From contig NZ_SSNY01000005.1 of NCBI RefSeq assembly GCF_004801285.1, positions 124,001 through 188,000 of the forward strand: a DNA stretch of 64,000 nt, written 5' to 3'. The translations under genes and the position numbers were made by a program. Each line of letters begins with the position of its first letter. The stretch's first letter is position 1. This document shows, piece by piece, positions 38,515-48,699 of the stretch. The stretch is from Ollibium composti (GTDB lineage: Bacteria; Pseudomonadota; Alphaproteobacteria; Rhizobiales; Rhizobiaceae). The notes beneath the pieces were generated by a model. It saw only the letters and a list, made by a program, of their open reading frames with translations, was not told where the DNA came from and made no database searches.

Positions 38515-39453
38515 CTACCAGCGCGTCAGGCCGAGCAGCTTCTCGCCGAGCGGGGTCAGCTGAGCGGTCCGGGCATTGTGCTTTTCCCACTCGCGCGGGT
38601 CGCCGGGGAAGGCGTCGCGCTTCGGGTGGTCGCGTTCGCGCCACAGCCGGATGCGCTCCTGCCGCACCGCCTCGTCGTTCCACTCGGCAGGGTGCATGGA
38701 GATGTACTGCGCCATGCGCACCCGGGTGTCCGAATGATTGGGCCGCACGCCATGCGCCAGCAGTGAGTTGAAGATCATTAGGTCACCCGGCTCCATGTCG
38801 ATGTTGACGACCGACAGGCCGGTCATGTCGGGGTGCATCGGGTCGCGGTCGGCCGGCTGCGTCTTCACCCATTCCTCGAAATGTTCAAAGAGGTAGGGCA
38901 CGCACTGGAAGCCGCCGACGTCGCCATCCTGCTTCTTCAGGCTCAGCACACCCTGCACGCCGATCGGCAGCGGCCGGATCGAGGTATCCACATCCCAGTG
39001 GATGAAGCCGTTGGGGTTGCCCTTGACCTTCTTCGGCGGGTTCAGGTTGGCGCGGTCGATGGTGACCCACAGGTCCTCGCGGTCCCAGATGTCGACGAAG
39101 GTGTCGTAGATGCGCTGCTCCATGCGGTTATCCCAGAGATACTGGTGATTGTAGATCTCCAGCATGCCGGTGTTGTTCAGCTCCTTCATCTTGTGCTCGC
39201 GGCGCTGCGGCGCATACCAGGTCGAAGGGTCTTCGGGGTTCTTCTCGTCAAACTGCCAGAGCAGATCGGCAAGGCGTTCCACATTCGCCGCTGGCACCGC
39301 CTGACGGACAATGACGTAGCCCTTCGTCGTCCAGTGCTCCCAGTCGGCCTTCGACAGGACGCGCAACGGCAGGGTCTTGCGGATATCCTTCAACTGCGTC
39401 GTGGCGGTCGTGGTCGGATGGCTGTCGCGCTTGAGGGCTGCGGTGGCTTGCAT
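38515..39453 (-). CDS. Phytanoyl-CoA dioxygenase (PhyH) family protein
   Basis: A 312-residue Fe(II)/2-oxoglutarate oxygenase. The metal triad is visible: HWDVD (His and Asp) and a distal His in SLLAHGVRPN, with the 2-oxoglutarate Arg probably in DTRVRMAQYI. The family hydroxylates diverse small molecules, and the substrate is unknown. It is divergent from an AraC regulator (start 39584), so it is probably the regulator's target and may act on a nutrient-derived compound. Confidence 0.9.
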   Translation of the reverse strand: MQATAALKRDSHPTTTATTQLKDIRKTLPLRVLSKADWEHWTTKGYVIVRQAVPAANVERLADLLWQFDEKNPEDPSTWYAPQRREHKMKELNNTGMLEIYNHQYLWDNRMEQRIYDTFVDIWDREDLWVTIDRANLNPPKKVKGNPNGFIHWDVDTSIRPLPIGVQGVLSLKKQDGDVGGFQCVPYLFEHFEEWVKTQPADRDPMHPDMTGLSVVNIDMEPGDLMIFNSLLAHGVRPNHSDTRVRMAQYISMHPAEWNDEAVRQERIRLWRERDHPKRDAFPGDPREWEKHNARTAQLTPLGEKLLGLTRW

Positions 39454-39583
39454 GTCGGTCTCCCATCTTGGTCTTCCTGAACATCGGGCAATGGCGGCAG
39501 AATAGGCGGTCCGGCGCCGCGATGTTGTCGAAGGCTGGCAAATTCCGATACTATTCCGGCGTTTTGAATCAGATCGATGCCGG

Positions 39584-40438
39584 ATGAAGCCTTATCTTGA
39601 GCACTTGTCGCCGCCACCGGATGCGTCATGGAGCCTGCTCAACCGCCGGCTCGACGACGCCATCCCGTTCGAGTGGCATCATCATCCCGAATTCGAGCTG
39701 ACGCTGACGCTCAATTCGCGCGGCCAGCGCTTCATCGGCGATCATGTCGGCGACTACGGCCACGGCGACCTCGTTCTGGTCGGGCCTAACCTTCCGCATA
39801 CCTGGGCTTCGCGCGAAAAAGTCGATCCGGCCGACCCGCACGTCGCGCTGGTGCTCTGGTTCCGCAGGGAATGGATCGAAGGCCTGATCGGCGGTTCGGT
39901 GGAACTGCGGCCGATTGGGCGTCTCGTCGGCCGCGCCGCGACCGGCCTGGCGTTCGACAGCCGCCTCGGGCAGGCGCTGGCCGCCGATTTCGAGGCGATC
40001 TTCGCCCGTTCGCCCTCTGGGCGCTTCCTCAGCCTGATCGATATTCTGCTGCGAATCGCGGACGCCGACGACGGCAGGCCGCTGTCGGCGACGGTGCCCC
40101 GGCATGTCGAGGGCGACCGCATCCGCCTGGACCGTGTCCTGCAACATCTCCACCGGCACTATCATCGGCAGGTTTCGATTGAGGAATTGGCCAAGGTCGC
40201 GGCGCTCAGCCCGTCCGGCCTGCACCGCATGTTCCGCAAGCACACGCAGGCCAACGTCTCCGACTACCTGATCGGCCTGCGGATCGGTGAGGCGTGCTCG
40301 CGCCTGTCGGGCACGGACCAGCCCATCCAGCACATCGCGGCGGAAGTCGGCTACGCCTCGCTCGCCAATTTCAACCGGCAATTCCGGCGCCTGCGCGGCA
40401 TGTCGCCGCGTCAGTACCGTTCGTCGTTTTCCCGTTGA
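39584..40438 (+). CDS. AraC family transcription regulator
   Basis: A 284-residue regulator. The N-terminal cupin is seen in FEWHHHPEFELTLTLNSRGQ and DLVLVGPNLPHTWA. The C-terminal pair of helix-turn-helix motifs covers about residues 185-284 (VSIEELAKVAALSPSGLHRM; IQHIAAEVGYASLANFNRQF, ending MSPRQYR). It is divergent from the PhyH dioxygenase with 130 bases between, in which the operator should lie; I see no obvious direct repeats. Confidence 0.92.
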   Translation: MKPYLEHLSPPPDASWSLLNRRLDDAIPFEWHHHPEFELTLTLNSRGQRFIGDHVGDYGHGDLVLVGPNLPHTWASREKVDPADPHVALVLWFRREWIEGLIGGSVELRPIGRLVGRAATGLAFDSRLGQALAADFEAIFARSPSGRFLSLIDILLRIADADDGRPLSATVPRHVEGDRIRLDRVLQHLHRHYHRQVSIEELAKVAALSPSGLHRMFRKHTQANVSDYLIGLRIGEACSRLSGTDQPIQHIAAEVGYASLANFNRQFRRLRGMSPRQYRSSFSR

Positions 40439-40571
40439 AAACGGGGCAGGCGTCGCCTGCCGCCCAAAGCGTGCCGCGATCTTTCAGATTCGCTCCGCAC
40501 GTTTTAGCTTCTTGATTCTACGCATGTCTTTGTCCCAAAACCAGTTCCCACTTTCGGGAGACATGCTCTGG

Positions 40572-40775
40572 TCAGGCGATGATGTCGGGGATGATCCGGT
40601 CTTCCAGCGCGCTCAGCCGATCCTTGAGGACGAGCTTCTTTTTCTTCATGCGCTGGATCTGCAACGGGTCGCAGCCGGTCGCGATCATGGCGTTGATGGC
40701 CGCGTCGAAATCGGCGTGTTCCTGTTTCAGCCGCGCGAATTCGAGACGAATCTCGGCCTGTTCCTGTTCCGACAT
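40572..40775 (-). CDS. DUF465 (YdcH-like) small protein
   Basis: A 67-residue helical protein, MSEQEQAEIRLEFARLKQEH then DFDAAINAMIATG and QRMKKKKLVLKDRLSALED. DUF465 proteins are short coiled coils of unknown function. The ATG at 40775 is the family start; the frame is open to 40865. It faces away from a second DUF465 gene at 41017. Confidence 0.9.
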   Translation of the reverse strand: MSEQEQAEIRLEFARLKQEHADFDAAINAMIATGCDPLQIQRMKKKKLVLKDRLSALEDRIIPDIIA

Positions 40776-41016
40776 GGCCACCGTTCTGCAGTCTGCGGAT
40801 GCCGGAAGGCATCCAGGGCGGGACCGGCCCGAAGCATCTCCCCGCCGGCGCGAACGCCTTATCACATTTCACAATGTCGGGAAATGCTACCAAGCTGTAT
40901 TCGACATCCAGGAACGATGATGGCAGACTGTCATCCAGCCGTCATGAAGGCGGCCCTGCGGTGGACTACGCCTTCGGCGGTTGCAATCGAGGAAACCATG
41001 AAAGGGAGAACCAATC

Positions 41017-41196
41017 ATGTCTCTTGCATCCCATCTTGATGAGCTGAAGAGGAAGCATGGCGACATCGAGCGCGAGATCGATGAAGCGATGCTGCACCCC
41101 TCGGTGGACGATCTCGAGATCGCCAACCTCAAGCGACGCAAGCTGGCCATCAAGGACGAGATTGAGAAACTCAGGATAGAGCCGACGACCCACTGA
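41017..41196 (+). CDS. Second DUF465 (YdcH-like) small protein, 59 residues
   Basis: ATG 41017 is preceded by AAAGGGAG. The product is MSLASHLDELKRKHGDIERE, then IDEAMLHPSVDDLEIANLKR, then RKLAIKDEIEKLRIEPTTH. The family pattern (HxxLKxKHxxLexxI ... LKxxKLxIKDEIxxL) is clear. It shares the KLxxKDxI core with the divergent DUF465 gene at 40572, so the two are probably ancient paralogues. The 241 bases between them show no other gene. Confidence 0.9.
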   Translation: MSLASHLDELKRKHGDIEREIDEAMLHPSVDDLEIANLKRRKLAIKDEIEKLRIEPTTH

Positions 41197-41543
41197 CAAC
41201 ATCCTTGCCATAGACGCGAACGCCCCGGGGCGACGCGAAAACCGGCTCCAGCGGCAACTGTCGCTGGAGGATGGATTTTGCGGTTGATTTCAAGCTCTCC
41301 GTGCGATCGCGACGATTGATTCGACGCAACGACAGCGTTTTGCGCGGCGGTCGAGGTTCTCCCGCCTGCAGGCGACCTATAGCCTAATTTGCCATCGCGT
41401 CCGGCCGTTGCCCCGTCATCGGCATTGACAAGCCGCATTTCGTCCGCCACCTCATGCGCGGATTTCCATGTGCGCGGACGGCCATCCCTTTTACGGCCGG
41501 GCGCCGAACCGGGCACAGTTCGCCCTCAATCGGGACCGCCGGC
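41197..41543. other. 347-base intergenic region with one hairpin
   Basis: No gene is supported. CTCCAGCG (41246-41253) pairs with CGCTGGAG (41262-41269), extended inward by one C-G and one wobble pair, giving a compact hairpin 50 bases after the DUF465 stop. It is followed by GATGGATTTTG, a weak T run, so it may be a poor terminator. The rest should carry the ispG promoter, which I cannot place. Confidence 0.45.
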
Positions 41544-42800
41544 ATGACCGGATATTTTTCTTCTCCTTTCCCGCGCCGCACCTCGGTCGGCGTCGATGTC
41601 GGCGGCGTCATGGTCGGCGGAACCGCGCCCGTCGTCGTGCAGTCGATGACGAACACCGATACGGCCGACGTCGATTCGACGGTGGCGCAGGTGGCGGCGC
41701 TTCATCGCGCCGGCTCGGAGATCGTGCGCATCACCGTCGACCGCGACGAAAGTGCCGCGGCCGTGCCGAAAATCCGCGAGCGGCTGGAGCGGCTCGGCGT
41801 CTTCGTGCCGCTGGTCGGCGACTTCCACTATATCGGCCACAAGCTGCTGGCAGATCATCCGGCCTGTGCAGAGGCGCTGGCGAAATACCGCATCAATCCC
41901 GGCAATGTCGGCTTCAAGGACAAGCGCGACCGCCAGTTCGCCGACATCGTCGAGATGGCGATCCGCCATGACAAGCCCGTGCGCATCGGCGTCAACTGGG
42001 GCTCGCTCGACCAGGAACTGCTCACCCGGCTGATGGACGAGAACCAGGCCAAGGGCTCGCCGATGACGGCGCTGGAGGTGATGCGCGAGGCGATCGTGCA
42101 GTCGGCGATCCTGTCGGCCCATATGGCCGAGGAGATCGGCCTTTCCCGCGACAAGATCATCCTGTCGGCCAAGGTTTCCGGGGTGCAGGACCTTGTCGCC
42201 GTCTACACCGAACTTGCCAAGCGCTCGGACCATGCGTTGCATCTCGGCCTGACCGAGGCCGGCATGGGCTCCAAGGGCATCGTCGCTTCATCGGCCGCGA
42301 TGGGCATCCTGCTTCAGCAGGGCATCGGCGACACCATTCGTATCTCGCTGACGCCGGAGCCGGGCGGCGATCGCACGCGCGAGGTGCAGGTGGCGCAGGA
42401 ACTGTTGCAGACGATGGGCTTCCGCCAGTTCGTGCCGATCGTCGCCGCCTGCCCCGGCTGCGGCCGCACCACCTCCACTGTGTTCCAGGAACTGGCGCAG
42501 TCGATCCAGGAGGACATCCGCATCAACATGCCGCTCTGGCGCGAGCGCTATCCGGGCGTCGAGGAACTGAAGGTCGCGGTGATGGGCTGCATCGTCAACG
42601 GCCCCGGCGAATCCAAGCATGCCGATATCGGCATTTCCCTGCCGGGCACCGGCGAGACGCCGACCGCGCCTGTCTTCATCGACGGCCGCAAGGCGGCGAC
42701 CCTGCGCGGGCCGCACATCGCGGAAGACTTCCAGAAGATGGTCGCCGACTATATCGAGCAGCGTTTTGGCAGTGGCGCCGGGACGAGAGCAGCGGAATAG
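41544..42800 (+). CDS. ispG: 4-hydroxy-3-methylbut-2-enyl diphosphate synthase
   Basis: A 418-residue enzyme of the non-mevalonate isoprenoid pathway, converting MEcPP to HMBPP with a [4Fe-4S] cluster. The C-terminal cluster cysteines are in [10 protein letters not shown] and [17 protein letters not shown]; the TIM-barrel half carries [14 protein letters not shown] and [11 protein letters not shown] 41544 fits the family; the frame runs upstream to 41454. Three genes follow closely on the same strand. Confidence 0.96.
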   Translation: MTGYFSSPFPRRTSVGVDVGGVMVGGTAPVVVQSMTNTDTADVDSTVAQVAALHRAGSEIVRITVDRDESAAAVPKIRERLERLGVFVPLVGDFHYIGHKLLADHPACAEALAKYRINPGNVGFKDKRDRQFADIVEMAIRHDKPVRIGVNWGSLDQELLTRLMDENQAKGSPMTALEVMREAIVQSAILSAHMAEEIGLSRDKIILSAKVSGVQDLVAVYTELAKRSDHALHLGLTEAGMGSKGIVASSAAMGILLQQGIGDTIRISLTPEPGGDRTREVQVAQELLQTMGFRQFVPIVAACPGCGRTTSTVFQELAQSIQEDIRINMPLWRERYPGVEELKVAVMGCIVNGPGESKHADIGISLPGTGETPTAPVFIDGRKAATLRGPHIAEDFQKMVADYIEQRFGSGAGTRAAE

Positions 42801-42803
42801 GCA

Positions 42804-43679
42804 ATGGCGAAGGCGTTCGCCGCCTGCCTTCTCTGTCTTGCAGGGTTCGCCGTCGTCTGGTTGGCCGGCAGCGGTGCGGCGCTTGCCGATCCGCCGCATT
42901 CCCTTTCGGCGAAGGAACGGCTCATCGGGCGGGTTTGCGACCTGATCGCCGCGCAGGCCGACTATAACGGGTTGCCGAAGGATTTCTTCGCCCGGCTGAT
43001 CTGGAAGGAAAGCCGTTTCGATCCCAACGCGGTCAGCCCGGCGGGCGCCGAGGGCATCGCGCAGTTCATGCCGGGAACGGCGAAGATGCGCAATCTTGCC
43101 GATCCGTTCGACGTCGGCCAGGCGCTCGCCGCCTCGGCCGCCTATCTTGCCGAGATGCGCGCCGGCTACGGCAATCTGGGGCTTGCGGCAGCGGCCTACA
43201 ATGCCGGCGAGGCGCGCGTCTCGCGCTGGCTGTCTTCCGGTGGTTTCCTGCCGCTGGAGACGGAGGACTACGTGCAGGAGATCATGGGCGAGGCATCGGA
43301 CGTTTTCACCGACAGCGCCTATCAGGGCACGATCCATCCGCTTGACGGGAAAATGCCGTTCGGCGTCGCCTGCCGCAAATTACCGGTGCTCGAAGCCTCG
43401 GTCGTCGCCATGGCGACCATCCCGACCAAGCCCTGGGGCGTTCAGGTGGCCGGCTCCTTCCGCCGCGCGGCGGCGATCCGGCAGTGGCAGCGGCTCAAGG
43501 GCCGTTTCCCGGCCGCGCTGGGGGATTACGAGCCGGTGGTCAGCCGCGTTCGGGTCAACTATGCACGGCGCGGAATCTATGCTGTGCGCATCGGCGCCGA
43601 CAGCCGGCAGGCCGCCAACGACGTCTGCGGCAAGGTGCGGCAGGTGGGCGGCGCCTGCGTGGTCATGCGCAATCGGTGA
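42804..43679 (+). CDS. Lytic transglycosylase (SLT domain) with SPOR-like tail
   Basis: A 291-residue exported muramidase. A signal peptide (about the first 30 residues, ending SGAALA) precedes the SLT domain: FFARLIWKESRFDPNAVSP with catalytic Glu, AEGIAQFMPGTAKM and AAAYNAGEARVSRWL. The C-terminal part (WGVQVAGSFRRAAAIRQWQR ... RQVGGACVVMRN) resembles a SPOR domain that binds denuded glycan. It cleaves peptidoglycan in the periplasm. It starts three bases after ispG, suggesting co-transcription. Confidence 0.9.
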   Translation: MAKAFAACLLCLAGFAVVWLAGSGAALADPPHSLSAKERLIGRVCDLIAAQADYNGLPKDFFARLIWKESRFDPNAVSPAGAEGIAQFMPGTAKMRNLADPFDVGQALAASAAYLAEMRAGYGNLGLAAAAYNAGEARVSRWLSSGGFLPLETEDYVQEIMGEASDVFTDSAYQGTIHPLDGKMPFGVACRKLPVLEASVVAMATIPTKPWGVQVAGSFRRAAAIRQWQRLKGRFPAALGDYEPVVSRVRVNYARRGIYAVRIGADSRQAANDVCGKVRQVGGACVVMRNR

Positions 43680-43689
43680 AAGACAGGGC

Positions 43690-44238
43690 ATGACGACAAT
43701 CATCCTCCTCAACGGCGTCGGCAGCGCCGGCAAGGGCTCGATCGCCAGAGCGCTGCAAGCGATCACGCGCGAGCCGTTCCTGCATGTCCAGATGGATGCG
43801 TTCATCGATATGCTGCCGGCCTCTCTTCTGGGGCATCCGGACGGAATCTCCTTTGCGGCTGTCGACGGCGCGAAGCGGCCCACAGTCGCCATTCGCACCG
43901 GACCGACGGCTCGGCGGCTGTTGGCCGGCATGCACGGGGCCATCGTCGCCATGGCCGCCGCAGGCAACAACCTCATCGTCGACGACGTGATGCTGAACGG
44001 CCGCATCGATGAATACCGCAGGCTGCTTTCCGGCTTCCGCCTTCACGTCGTCGGCGTCTTCGCTTCACTGGACGTCCTGGAGGAACGGGAACGGCAGCGC
44101 GGCGACCGGACGATAGGGCTGGCGCGCTGGCAATTCGACCGCGTCCATGGCGGAATCGACTACGATCTGCGGCTGGATACCGATAAGGCGACGCCGCAGG
44201 AATGCGCCTGCCGTATCAGGGACTGGTTCGCTCTCTAG
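43690..44238 (+). CDS. Chloramphenicol phosphotransferase-like P-loop kinase
   Basis: A 182-residue P-loop protein. Walker A is LNGVGSAGKGSIARAL, and later segments VQMDAFIDMLP, NLIVDDVMLNG and VVGVFASLDVLEERERQRGD follow the plan of chloramphenicol 3-O-phosphotransferases and related small-molecule kinases. Real substrate unknown; the similarity alone does not prove drug resistance. It is ten bases downstream of the transglycosylase gene. Confidence 0.8.
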   Translation: MTTIILLNGVGSAGKGSIARALQAITREPFLHVQMDAFIDMLPASLLGHPDGISFAAVDGAKRPTVAIRTGPTARRLLAGMHGAIVAMAAAGNNLIVDDVMLNGRIDEYRRLLSGFRLHVVGVFASLDVLEERERQRGDRTIGLARWQFDRVHGGIDYDLRLDTDKATPQECACRIRDWFAL

Positions 44239-44265
44239 AACAATGTGCAGAAGCCGACGAAAAGC

Positions 44266-45012
44266 ATGACCGATCCCGACCGTCTCTATCGCGATCCCGA
44301 ACTCGTCCAGTTCTACGACCTGGAGAACGAGGGTGGGGCGGATTTCGCCTTCTGCCGTGAACTGGCGGGCGATGCCCGCTCGATGCTCGACCTCGGCTGC
44401 GGCACCGGCCAGCTCGCCGCGGCGCTTTCGGCCGGGCGCCATGTCACCGGCGTCGATCCGGCCGGTGCGATGCTCGACGTGGCGCGGCGGCGGGCAGGCG
44501 GCGCGGCGGCGGAATGGGTCGAAGCGGATGCGCGCACCCTGCGGCTGGACCGGCGCTATGATCTCGCGGTGCTGACCGGTCATGCCTTCCAGGTTTTCCT
44601 GACGCGTGAGGATCAGCTGGCGGTGCTTCGGACGATCGCGCATCACCTTCAGCCGGAAGGCCGCTTCATCTTCGATACGCGCAACCCGGCGGTGCGCGAA
44701 TGGGAAGAATGGGTGCCGGAGACGTCGCGTCGGAATTTCGATCACCCGACGCTCGGCCGCATCCAGGCGTGGAACGCCATCGAGCGCGACGAGGCGACGG
44801 GCGTCGTGACCTATGAGACGGTCTATCGCGCGCTGTCCGACGACAGGCTGTTCAGGGCCTCGTCGCGTATCGCCTTTCCCGCGCGCGAGAACGTGGCGGC
44901 GCTGATCGACGAAGCCGGGCTTTGCGTCGACCGGTGGCTGGGCGACTGGCAGGGCGGCCCCTGGCGGGGCGACGCGCCGGAGATCATCCCGTTCGGTCGT
45001 CTGCGCGGCTGA
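44266..45012 (+). CDS. Class I SAM-dependent methyltransferase
   Basis: A 248-residue methyltransferase. The SAM-binding motif MLDLGCGTGQLAAALSAG, then VTGVDPAGAMLDVARRRAGG and the later FIFDTRNP are typical. No substrate can be deduced. The start at 44266 is preferred over a GTG at 44245. It is the last gene of the ispG-led run and its stop directly abuts the convergent hybrid kinase gene at 45013. Confidence 0.85.
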   Translation: MTDPDRLYRDPELVQFYDLENEGGADFAFCRELAGDARSMLDLGCGTGQLAAALSAGRHVTGVDPAGAMLDVARRRAGGAAAEWVEADARTLRLDRRYDLAVLTGHAFQVFLTREDQLAVLRTIAHHLQPEGRFIFDTRNPAVREWEEWVPETSRRNFDHPTLGRIQAWNAIERDEATGVVTYETVYRALSDDRLFRASSRIAFPARENVAALIDEAGLCVDRWLGDWQGGPWRGDAPEIIPFGRLRG

Positions 45013-47400
<2,388 letters not shown>

Positions 47401-47464
47401 TTTAATGGCCGGGATTACGCTCCATTACCGTTAAGAATCCGTTCTGTGGCGGCTGTCATCGAAA

Positions 47465-47495
47465 CGAAAAGCGGCCCGCGCAAGGCGGGCCGCTT
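47465..47495 (-). terminator. Rho-independent terminator of the HbpS-like gene
   Basis: On the reverse strand AAGCGGCCCGC (47495-47485) pairs perfectly with GCGGGCCGCTT (47479-47469), with a five-base loop, followed by TTCGTTTC. It lies 20 bases after the stop of the gene at 47516. Confidence 0.88.
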
Positions 47496-47515
47496 CCGTG
47501 CCATGAGACGAGCTT

Positions 47516-48001
47516 TTATTCGGCGGCGCCGACGGCCTTCAGGCCGGCGACCGCGCAACCTGCGTCGATGTCGCCCGAGGGCGCGCCGCCGACGCCGATG
47601 CCGCCGACCAGCGCCTTGCCGAACTTGATCGGCAGGCCGCCGGCCTGGATGACCATGCGCGGGTCCATGTCGCGCAGGCCCTCGTTCGCCGGCTTGGAGG
47701 CGATGAATTCGGCGAGGCCGGCGGTGTCGCGGCCGAGAGCGGCCGAGGTGAAAGCCTTGCCGGTGGCGCTCGTGCCGGTGTGCGGACCGGAATTGTCGGC
47801 CTTCAAAAGTACCTTGGTCGAGCCGTCGCGCGCCACGATGGCGACGCTGACGTTGTGACCCTCGGCGACGCAGGCCTTGAGCGCGGCATCGGCGGCCTTG
47901 GTGGCGATATCGAGCGGCAGGTAGGGAGCGGTCGGCAGCTCCTGCGCGGTGGCGGCGAGCGGAGCCAGTAGCGTGGCGGCGAGAACGAGGTTGCGGATCA
48001 T
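47516..48001 (-). CDS. Exported haem-binding (GlcG/HbpS, DUF336) family protein
   Basis: A 161-residue DUF336 protein. A signal peptide (MIRNLVLAATLLAPLAATAQ) precedes the domain: ALKACVAEGHNVSVAIVARD, then ATGKAFTSAALGRDT and VGGIGVGGAPSGDIDAGCAV, the typical GlcG/HbpS ending. Family members bind haem or cobalamin, or are accessory in glycolate use; Streptomyces HbpS modulates a sensor kinase. It follows a kinase-regulator pair on the same strand by 89 bases and ends at a strong terminator. Confidence 0.88.
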   Translation of the reverse strand: MIRNLVLAATLLAPLAATAQELPTAPYLPLDIATKAADAALKACVAEGHNVSVAIVARDGSTKVLLKADNSGPHTGTSATGKAFTSAALGRDTAGLAEFIASKPANEGLRDMDPRMVIQAGGLPIKFGKALVGGIGVGGAPSGDIDAGCAVAGLKAVGAAE

Positions 48002-48090
48002 GGTGTCTTCCTTTCCAAGTTTGATGGAAGGGAATTAGGCCGTCTGCCGCCCGCTCGGTATTCGTAGGCCTTGCGGCCGCCTCCGTAGTT

Positions 48091-48699
48091 CTACGGAGAT
48101 GCGCGTCCCTCGAGCCACAGACGCGTCATCTCGGCCTGCGAGGTGGTGCCGAGCTTGGCGCCGATGGCGGCGCGGTGGCTTTCCACGGTGCGCGGCGACA
48201 GACCCAGCCCCTCGGCGATCTGGCGGGTGGTGAAGCCTGCGGCGATGCGGTCCAGCACTTCCCGCTCGCGCGGCGTCAGCGCGGCCAGCAGCGCCAGCGT
48301 CTCCGCCTTCTCGGCGCGACGGCCGAGCATGCGCTCCAGCGCGTCCTGCCCTTTCTGGATGGCGTCGATGAGGTCCTGCTCGTCGACCGGCTTGGAGAGG
48401 AAATCGACGGCGCCGTTGCGGAAGGCGCGCCGGCAGGCCTCGATGTCGCCATGGCCGGAAATGACGATGGTCGGCCAGTCGATGCCTTGCTCGTTGAGCC
48501 TCTCCTGCAACTTCAGGCCGGAAAGAACCGGCATGCGGATATCGACGATGAGGCAGCCGGGCGCGAGCTTGGGGACCTGGGCGAGAAACGCCTGCGGGTC
48601 GCCGAAGCCGGTGGCCTCGATGCCGACGGTAGACAAAAGCAGGCCGAGCGCGCGGCGCACCGCCTCGTCGTCGTCGACAAGATAGACGGGACGGTTCAT
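48091..48699 (-). CDS. FixJ/LuxR-type two-component response regulator
   Basis: A 202-residue regulator. The receiver (VYLVDDDEAVRRALGLLLST; acceptor Asp in LIVDIRMPVLSG; Lys in FLSKPVDEQDLI) is followed by a LuxR-type helix-turn-helix (LTPREREVLDRIAAGFTTRQ, IAEGLGLSPRTVESHRAAI). Its ATG overlaps the upstream kinase stop (ATGA), so the two are translationally coupled partners. The HbpS-like gene lies downstream and is a likely part of the same unit or regulon. Confidence 0.93.
   Translation of the reverse strand: MNRPVYLVDDDEAVRRALGLLLSTVGIEATGFGDPQAFLAQVPKLAPGCLIVDIRMPVLSGLKLQERLNEQGIDWPTIVISGHGDIEACRRAFRNGAVDFLSKPVDEQDLIDAIQKGQDALERMLGRRAEKAETLALLAALTPREREVLDRIAAGFTTRQIAEGLGLSPRTVESHRAAIGAKLGTTSQAEMTRLWLEGRASP

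Noticed and set aside
43690..44238. Chloramphenicol resistance gene
   Set aside because: Only general similarity to chloramphenicol phosphotransferases is visible; the family includes many kinases of unknown substrate.
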